From positions 1 to 44,812 of the forward strand of contig JBKCPL010000028.1 of the NCBI GenBank assembly GCA_046309355.1: a stretch of 44,812 bases of DNA, read 5' to 3'. Positions 39,937 to 44,812 of this stretch are shown piece after piece; positions within the stretch are counted from its first letter, which is position 1, and each line of letters opens with the position of its first letter. Origin of the DNA: CAYSBE01 sp046309355 (lineage in GTDB: Bacteria > Bacteroidota > Bacteroidia > UKL13-3). Under the pieces are notes generated by a model that saw nothing but the letters and a program-made list of their open reading frames with translations, ran no database searches and was not told where the DNA came from. Both the position numbers and the translations under genes were made by a program.

Positions 39937-40236
39937 ATGATGTATTGGAAAAATGTGCTTACCAATAAATACTTACTGGCAACATCCGCCTTTGTTGCCT
40001 TATTGTTTTTTTCAGATAAAAACAATGTGTTCGACCAATACGATTTAATTAAGCAATACAACAAAGTAAAAGCCGAACATGCTTACTACGTGCATCAAAT
40101 AGAAACAGCGCGCAGAGAATACACCGAGTTGTTTTCAAACGATAAAAACCTTGAAAAATTTGCACGTGAAAAATACCTGATGAAGCGTGACGATGAAGAG
40201 GTGTTTGTGATTGTGGATGAGACGAAATCCAACTGA
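39937..40236 (+). CDS. septum formation initiator (FtsB/DivIC family)
   Basis: A 99-aa bitopic protein: a short cytoplasmic end, one membrane helix (about 12-26), a coiled coil (about 33-70) and the FtsB/DivIC-type ending LEKFAREKYLMKRDDEEVFVI. The family joins FtsL and FtsQ in the divisome core. In Bacteroidota it is often encoded near eno, as here, which supports the call. The start may be either of two adjacent ATG codons (39937 or 39940). Confidence 0.85.
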   Translation: MMYWKNVLTNKYLLATSAFVALLFFSDKNNVFDQYDLIKQYNKVKAEHAYYVHQIETARREYTELFSNDKNLEKFAREKYLMKRDDEEVFVIVDETKSN

Positions 40237-40348
40237 CACCTACTAGTCATAGCAGCCATACTGAGTTCAGCTGATTCTCATATCGCGTATACTTTTTTAC
40301 CCCGCTTATTGTAATTTTATTTAGAACTGGTAAATTGCATTACACACT

Positions 40349-43108
40349 ATGCAAAAATACTGCTCGGCACTCATCCTGTTTTTACTGTTATTAAATACCG
40401 CAAAAGCTCAATCTGCTCTGCGAGGCCGACTAACCGATACCGTTAATTTTTCACCGCTGGCTTATTCTACCATTATGCTGGTGCGTGAGGCAGATTCCGT
40501 TATTGCGGCATTCACACGCACTGCAGCAGATGGAACATTTGTGCTCGATTTTGTTAAACCCGGTAACTACCGCTTACTCATTACCCGCCCGTCATTTGCC
40601 GATTATGAAGATTTTATAGCCGTAGCCAATCAGCCTGAAGTAGACCTGGGTTCTATCGTTATGGTATCTAAAGCCAATTTGCTGAAAGAAGTTATTATAC
40701 GCGAAAAGGCTTCAGCTATTCGCATACGGGGAGATACCACCGAATTTTTGGTGGATAGTTTTTTAACCAATAAAAACTCAAACGTAGAAGATCTGCTCAA
40801 AAAATTACCCGGCATACAGGTAGATAAAAATGGGAAAATTACAGCACAAGGGCAGGAAGTAAAAAAAGTATTGGTAGATGGGGAAGAGTTTTTTGGCAAC
40901 GACCCTACTATGGCCACCCGTAACCTGAGGGCAGAGGATGTAGAAAAAATTCAGGTATTCGATAAGCAAAGTGATCAGGCGGCCTTTTCAGGAATTGATG
41001 ATGGGGAGAAAAATAAAACCATTAACCTGCAACTGAAAGAGGAAGCGAAGAAAGGTTACTTTGGCAGGGTAGGTGCTGCCGGTGGCACCAATGAACGATA
41101 CGATGCTGAAGCGTTGTTCAATGCATTTAAAAACAAACGTAAACTTTCCGGTTACGCCATGTCCAATAATATCAATAAAATGAATTTGAATTGGGATGAT
41201 GCCGAAAAATTTGGGTCGGGGAACAACATGGAGTACAATGAACAGGATGGATACTTTTACAGCACATTTAATGATGATTATGAGTTTAACCAAATAGGCA
41301 TTCCGCGAAGTACATTTAGCGGCATTAATTATTCGGATAAAGTAGCCAACGATAAGCACAGCTATAACATCAGTTTGACACAGAAAAATTTATATGCCAA
41401 CGGTTTCGAACGCAACTTTACTAAATTCATTTTGCCCGATACATTGTATTACAATAATCAGAACCGCGATGTAGTGAACAATAAAGATAAATACGGAATT
41501 AATTTAAGCTATGAATGGGCGGTTGATTCATTCAACACATTCAGAATAAAAACCTATGCTGCTACACAAAGCACCAGCGATCTCTCCTCAACTGTAGCCG
41601 ATAACCGAAACGAAAACGAAGCGCTTGTTAATCAAAACGAACGATTAAACCGCTATAACGCCACCACACAAAATATCAATACTTCGTTGCTGTGGATGCG
41701 TAAATTCCGAACCACCGGGCGCAGCCTCAGCCTGAAACTGGAGTACGGACACGATAACCGCAACAGCGATGAGTTGCTGCAATCTACCTTGCGTTTTTTT
41801 GATACTGCGCAGCAGGTAATCAACTCCCTTACGCTGGATCAGATGCAGCTTGACCGTTCCAGAAATAACAGAATCAACACAACCATCAATTATACCGAGC
41901 CGTTGTCAAAGAAAGTATTTGTACTAACCGACTATTCACTCAATGTCATACAAAGCAATCGCTCGCGAACGGTAAATGCCAAGTCGAATAATGAGTATAC
42001 TCTGTTCTTAGACAGCCTCAGTAATGCGCTGGACTATTCATCTTACGTGCATACGGGCGGCTTATCGTTGCGATACGTGTATAAAAAATGGAATGCTACC
42101 GCAGGTGGTAAAGTAGGTTATACTGAACTGGAGCAGTTCAATCAAATTGCCGATACCGGATTTAGCCAGAACTTTATCAATATATTTCCTTCGGCCAGCA
42201 TTCAATTTAAACGTAAAAATACTTCCAATATTAACCTGCGATACAATGGCAGCACCCGACAGCCAACCATAGAGCAACTTCAGCCCTTGCGTGATTTAAC
42301 CAATCCGTTATTAATTGAAGTGGGCAATCCTAATTTGGTACAGAGTTTTACAAACCGAATCAGTTTGAACTATAACAGTTATCAACCCATAAAAGGCAGA
42401 GGCATGTACATGTCGCTTACCGGTAGGTTTATACAGGACGACTTTACCCAATCGGAAGAAGTGGATGCCTTTGGCAGGCGTACCGTACAAACCATTAATA
42501 CGGATGGCAATGCCGATATGTGGGGATTTATCACTTTCTGGTACGAAATTAAAAAACTGAATCTGGATATAAATTTAAATCTGAATCCATCGCTGAACAG
42601 GCGAGTAAATCGCGTAAATCAACGCGAAAATGTGAATCTCTCTCAACAAATTTCATTTGGTCCTTCGCTCAACTACGACCTGGAAGAAGTCATTGAGCTG
42701 AGCGCCCGTGCCGACTGGGGATTTAATAACAATACATCCACCTTGCGCCCCGATGTGGTTACCCGCTTCTGGATTTCGACTTACACCTTAGATACACGAA
42801 TAAAGTTGCCGGCCAAATTTGAGTTTAGCAGCGATTGTGTATTTAACATCAGGCAACAAACAGCAGATTTTCGTCAAAACCTGAATACCGTAATATGGAA
42901 TGCGGCTATCACTAAACGTTTTTTAAAGAGTGATGCCATTGCGTTATCGGTTGAAGCATTTGATTTGTTGAATCAAAACTTAGGATTTCAGCGCAACAAT
43001 GAAACCAATTTCGTAAACGAAAGGGTATACAGCATTTTGCAACGCTACTTTTTGCTACGGCTTAGCTGGAATTTTACCAAAGGGAGGGTAGAACAAGATG
43101 AAGACTAA
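40349..43108 (+). CDS. outer-membrane beta-barrel protein with carboxypeptidase-like N-terminal domain
   Basis: A 919-aa exported protein with a signal peptide (1-20, LNTAKA-Q), a carboxypeptidase-regulatory-like beta-sandwich (about 23-105, GRLTDTVNFSPLAYSTIML), a plug-like domain (about 110-225; SNVEDLLKKLPGIQVDKNG, KKVLVDGEEFFGNDPTMATR) and a large C-terminal barrel of the OMP_b-brl_3 type ending in an aromatic strand (RYFLLRLSWNF). It resembles TonB-dependent receptors but no TonB box is obvious. It probably transports or binds a ligand at the surface. It overlaps the GLPGLI gene by 11 nt. Confidence 0.88.
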   Translation: MQKYCSALILFLLLLNTAKAQSALRGRLTDTVNFSPLAYSTIMLVREADSVIAAFTRTAADGTFVLDFVKPGNYRLLITRPSFADYEDFIAVANQPEVDLGSIVMVSKANLLKEVIIREKASAIRIRGDTTEFLVDSFLTNKNSNVEDLLKKLPGIQVDKNGKITAQGQEVKKVLVDGEEFFGNDPTMATRNLRAEDVEKIQVFDKQSDQAAFSGIDDGEKNKTINLQLKEEAKKGYFGRVGAAGGTNERYDAEALFNAFKNKRKLSGYAMSNNINKMNLNWDDAEKFGSGNNMEYNEQDGYFYSTFNDDYEFNQIGIPRSTFSGINYSDKVANDKHSYNISLTQKNLYANGFERNFTKFILPDTLYYNNQNRDVVNNKDKYGINLSYEWAVDSFNTFRIKTYAATQSTSDLSSTVADNRNENEALVNQNERLNRYNATTQNINTSLLWMRKFRTTGRSLSLKLEYGHDNRNSDELLQSTLRFFDTAQQVINSLTLDQMQLDRSRNNRINTTINYTEPLSKKVFVLTDYSLNVIQSNRSRTVNAKSNNEYTLFLDSLSNALDYSSYVHTGGLSLRYVYKKWNATAGGKVGYTELEQFNQIADTGFSQNFINIFPSASIQFKRKNTSNINLRYNGSTRQPTIEQLQPLRDLTNPLLIEVGNPNLVQSFTNRISLNYNSYQPIKGRGMYMSLTGRFIQDDFTQSEEVDAFGRRTVQTINTDGNADMWGFITFWYEIKKLNLDINLNLNPSLNRRVNRVNQRENVNLSQQISFGPSLNYDLEEVIELSARADWGFNNNTSTLRPDVVTRFWISTYTLDTRIKLPAKFEFSSDCVFNIRQQTADFRQNLNTVIWNAAITKRFLKSDAIALSVEAFDLLNQNLGFQRNNETNFVNERVYSILQRYFLLRLSWNFTKGRVEQDED

Positions 43109-43841
43109 ACTGGCATACATACTGCTGTGGTGGTCGTATATGGCACAGGCGCAGCCCATCGTACTGCAGGGTAAAATTACGTATGTGCGCCAGGAAAATT
43201 TGCACAAGCAGCTCGATGAAGAGTCGCAAAGCGAATGGGCCAAAACCATGCGCAAGCAATTGCCTAAATACCGTACAGATGAATTTGAGCTGCATTTTAC
43301 GCCACAGCGTTCCATATACAGGCTCTCAAAAGAAGAAGAAAACCGTACTTCTGCCTCCTCGTGGTGGCGCATAGCGTGGGATAATGTGGTGATTACTGAT
43401 AAGTCAGCTAACCGCATGGTGCAAGAAAAATCGGTGTATGAACAAAACTACCGTATTTCAGACAGCATACCTGTGTACGAATGGAAACTGGATGGCGAGT
43501 ACCGCGAAATTGCCGGTTACAGTTGCCGCAAAGCCACTACCATTTTATACGATTCGCTTTACGTCATTGCATTTTTTACCGATCAAATACCCGTAAGTAG
43601 CGGGCCCGAGTCGTTTTGTGGATTGCCCGGCATGATTCTGGGCATTGTACTGCCCCGTGTAAATTACACCTTTTTTGCTTCAAAGGTAGATGTGATGCAG
43701 GTGCAGGCTGTACATTTTAAATATGAACCACGAAAAAAAGTGCAGGAATTAACGGCTAATGCAATGTTGACCGAAATAAAAGATGCAGTAAAAAATTGGG
43801 GCAAGTACGGACGAAAGATTTACTGGAAGTGTGTGTTTTGA
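43098..43841 (+). CDS. GLPGLI-family exported protein
   Basis: A 247-aa protein with a signal peptide (1-18, AQA-Q) and the family motif CGLPGMILGI near residue 175, within GPESFCGLPGM. GLPGLI proteins occur in Bacteroidota, often beside a carboxypeptidase-like/TonB-type outer-membrane protein as here. The function is unknown. The 11-nt overlap with the barrel gene argues that both act together at the cell envelope. Confidence 0.9.
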   Translation: MKTKLAYILLWWSYMAQAQPIVLQGKITYVRQENLHKQLDEESQSEWAKTMRKQLPKYRTDEFELHFTPQRSIYRLSKEEENRTSASSWWRIAWDNVVITDKSANRMVQEKSVYEQNYRISDSIPVYEWKLDGEYREIAGYSCRKATTILYDSLYVIAFFTDQIPVSSGPESFCGLPGMILGIVLPRVNYTFFASKVDVMQVQAVHFKYEPRKKVQELTANAMLTEIKDAVKNWGKYGRKIYWKCVF

Positions 43842-43867
43842 TCAAATGCAACGTGCAAAAAAAACGA

Positions 43868-44512
43868 TTACAGTTTGCCCTTTACACCGGGAAAGCTTCT
43901 GAATATCACATGTATTTTACGTTCCAGGTTATCACGATACGTGGTAGGATCTGTCACACATGATTCGGCCCAGCCCCGCCATACCATTCGGTTGGTTTTC
44001 CGGTCAATGCCTATTATAGTGAGTGTTCCGTTTTTAAACGGAATTTGTCGGGTTTCGTATCCAATAATCTGTGGGGGCATCCACTGCTGCATGGCCCATT
44101 GTTGTTGCATCAGTTGCTGTTGAGCCAGCTGCTGTGCACCGGTCATATTCGGGTTAAACATTATGGGTGGCGGTGGTGGCATAAAATTATGCGGGTGAGA
44201 ATAAATGGGCATTTGCAGGGTGTGTGTCCCTTTTTCAATTTGTAAGTCATAAAAAAATAAAACATCCGGACTGTCTACGCTCAACCTCAATCCTTTTGCA
44301 TTAATGGCTTGGGCAGCGTACAATTTTATATTGTTTTCAATTATCTGATTGTCGTACCGCTGGTCTGCATACTGCTGGTCGGGAGAGGGAAGCCATGCAT
44401 ACGTTTTAAGCCGGCTGAAGTTTACGCTCTTATCTAAGTCGTACTCAACGTAGCGAATAGAACTGCATGAGGCCAATAAAGCGAGTGTGCAAATGCCTAT
44501 TAATTTATTCAT
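43868..44512 (-). CDS. DUF4136 lipoprotein with Pro- and Gln-rich insert
   Basis: A 214-aa lipoprotein: signal peptide with lipobox LLASC (Cys at 16 from the ATG at 44512), followed by the DUF4136 pattern (SRLKTYAWLP, INAKGLRLS, PDVLFFYDL) and the C-terminal GWAESCVTDPTTYRDNLERKIHVIF. Between them lies a low-complexity stretch with PPPPP and many Gln and Met (about residues 110-150), not part of the usual core. A GTG at 44518 is an alternative start. Family function is unknown; the protein likely sits in the outer membrane facing the periplasm. It converges on the GLPGLI gene. Confidence 0.88.
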   Translation of the reverse strand: MNKLIGICTLALLASCSSIRYVEYDLDKSVNFSRLKTYAWLPSPDQQYADQRYDNQIIENNIKLYAAQAINAKGLRLSVDSPDVLFFYDLQIEKGTHTLQMPIYSHPHNFMPPPPPIMFNPNMTGAQQLAQQQLMQQQWAMQQWMPPQIIGYETRQIPFKNGTLTIIGIDRKTNRMVWRGWAESCVTDPTTYRDNLERKIHVIFRSFPGVKGKL

Positions 44513-44722
44513 GCCCACTTAACAGTGCGAAAGGAAAACAGGTTTGGCCATGTACTCAAATCTGACATAACTGTGATACCTTTCATACAGAAATACGACA
44601 AACTACTACCAATACCCCCAACAACACAACTAGAATCGTCACTTTCATAGTTGGTATCATGATAACACATGGTAAAAAAGGCAGCCAAACGCATATTTTA
44701 GCACAGTTGGTTTTGCCACACA

Positions 44723-44740
44723 TCCCGATAGCTATCGGGA
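44723..44740 (+). repeat. palindromic element, copy 4 (intergenic)
   Basis: TCCCGATAGCTATCGGGA, identical to the copies in the tRNA relics at 23100 and 23382, and again preceded by CA. It lies in the final 300 bp (44513-44812), where I see no gene and nothing else of note. Its distance of 21 kb from the others shows that the element is dispersed and is not merely part of the tRNA duplication. Confidence 0.88.
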
Positions 44741-44812
44741 CCGACCCTACGCACTACCAAAAGAGTTAAAATTTGCTCAACGTATGCATCACCAAAAAAC
44801 CACAATGACTGA

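Noticed and set aside
44509..44694. A 61-codon minus-strand open frame before the DUF4136 gene
   Set aside because: No recognisable feature or signal peptide, and it overlaps the start of the DUF4136 gene; more likely non-coding.

Overview
The window is a 44.8 kb stretch of a Bacteroidota chromosome. The evidence is the split ATP synthase operon with its bactofilin and AtpZ neighbours, a PorW/SprE lipoprotein of the type IX secretion system, a GLPGLI protein paired with an outer-membrane beta-barrel protein, promoters of the form TTG-N17-23-TAnnTTTG, general lack of Shine-Dalgarno sites, and the order rpsU-xer-hpf-tRNAs-tuf-tRNA-Trp-secE-nusG-rplKAJL-rpoBC. A Chitinophagales- or Sphingobacteriales-like lineage is plausible, but I cannot fix the genus. 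Most of the window is housekeeping DNA with long intact genes and no insertion sequence, prophage or CRISPR array.

Layout. 52-4673 (minus): ATP synthase genes atpA, H, F, E, B and a small membrane protein, with their own promoter; atpG would lie beyond the left edge. 4821-6316 (minus): AtpZ, bactofilin and an M23 peptidase. 6402-11317 (plus): PorW/SprE overlapping a class A penicillin-binding protein. 11375-17557 (minus): a GT9 glycosyltransferase, a PolX-type protein whose polymerase centre looks dead, two small exported proteins, a sigma-54 activator and MiaB. 17659-20782 (plus): an SDR reductase, an overlooked 43-aa membrane ORF, a ComEA-like HhH protein and an acyl-CoA dehydrogenase. 20867-22443: rpsU with a perfect Shine-Dalgarno, a Xer recombinase and HPF. 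22709-25088: five intact tRNAs and tuf, mixed with broken tRNA copies. 25106-36304: secE, nusG, rplK, rplA, rplJ, rplL, rpoB and rpoC. 36403-40236: a DUF3467 protein, carA, eno, an IsdG-like monooxygenase, a 40-aa membrane ORF and a DivIC/FtsB-like protein. 40349-44512: outer-membrane barrel protein, GLPGLI protein and a DUF4136 lipoprotein.

The most unusual part is 22919-23700. Degenerate copies of tRNA-Gly and of the 3' half of tRNA-Thr lie beside their intact parents, and their D, anticodon or T loops are replaced by short perfect palindromes. One palindrome, TCCCGATAGCTATCGGGA, occurs there three times (once with one base changed) and again at 44723. In the D-loop and T-loop cases it follows CA and replaces exactly three loop bases, leaving the flanking stem intact. 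This looks like a small palindromic element that enters tRNA loops and spreads with tandem duplication.

Other points of regulation: three successive hairpins lie between rplL and rpoB, and rpoB starts with TTG. The rpsU ribosome-binding site is exceptional for this phylum. At two genes (4673 and 17557) an upstream TTG that could be taken as a start is actually part of the promoter, so the genes are shorter and one mRNA is nearly leaderless.
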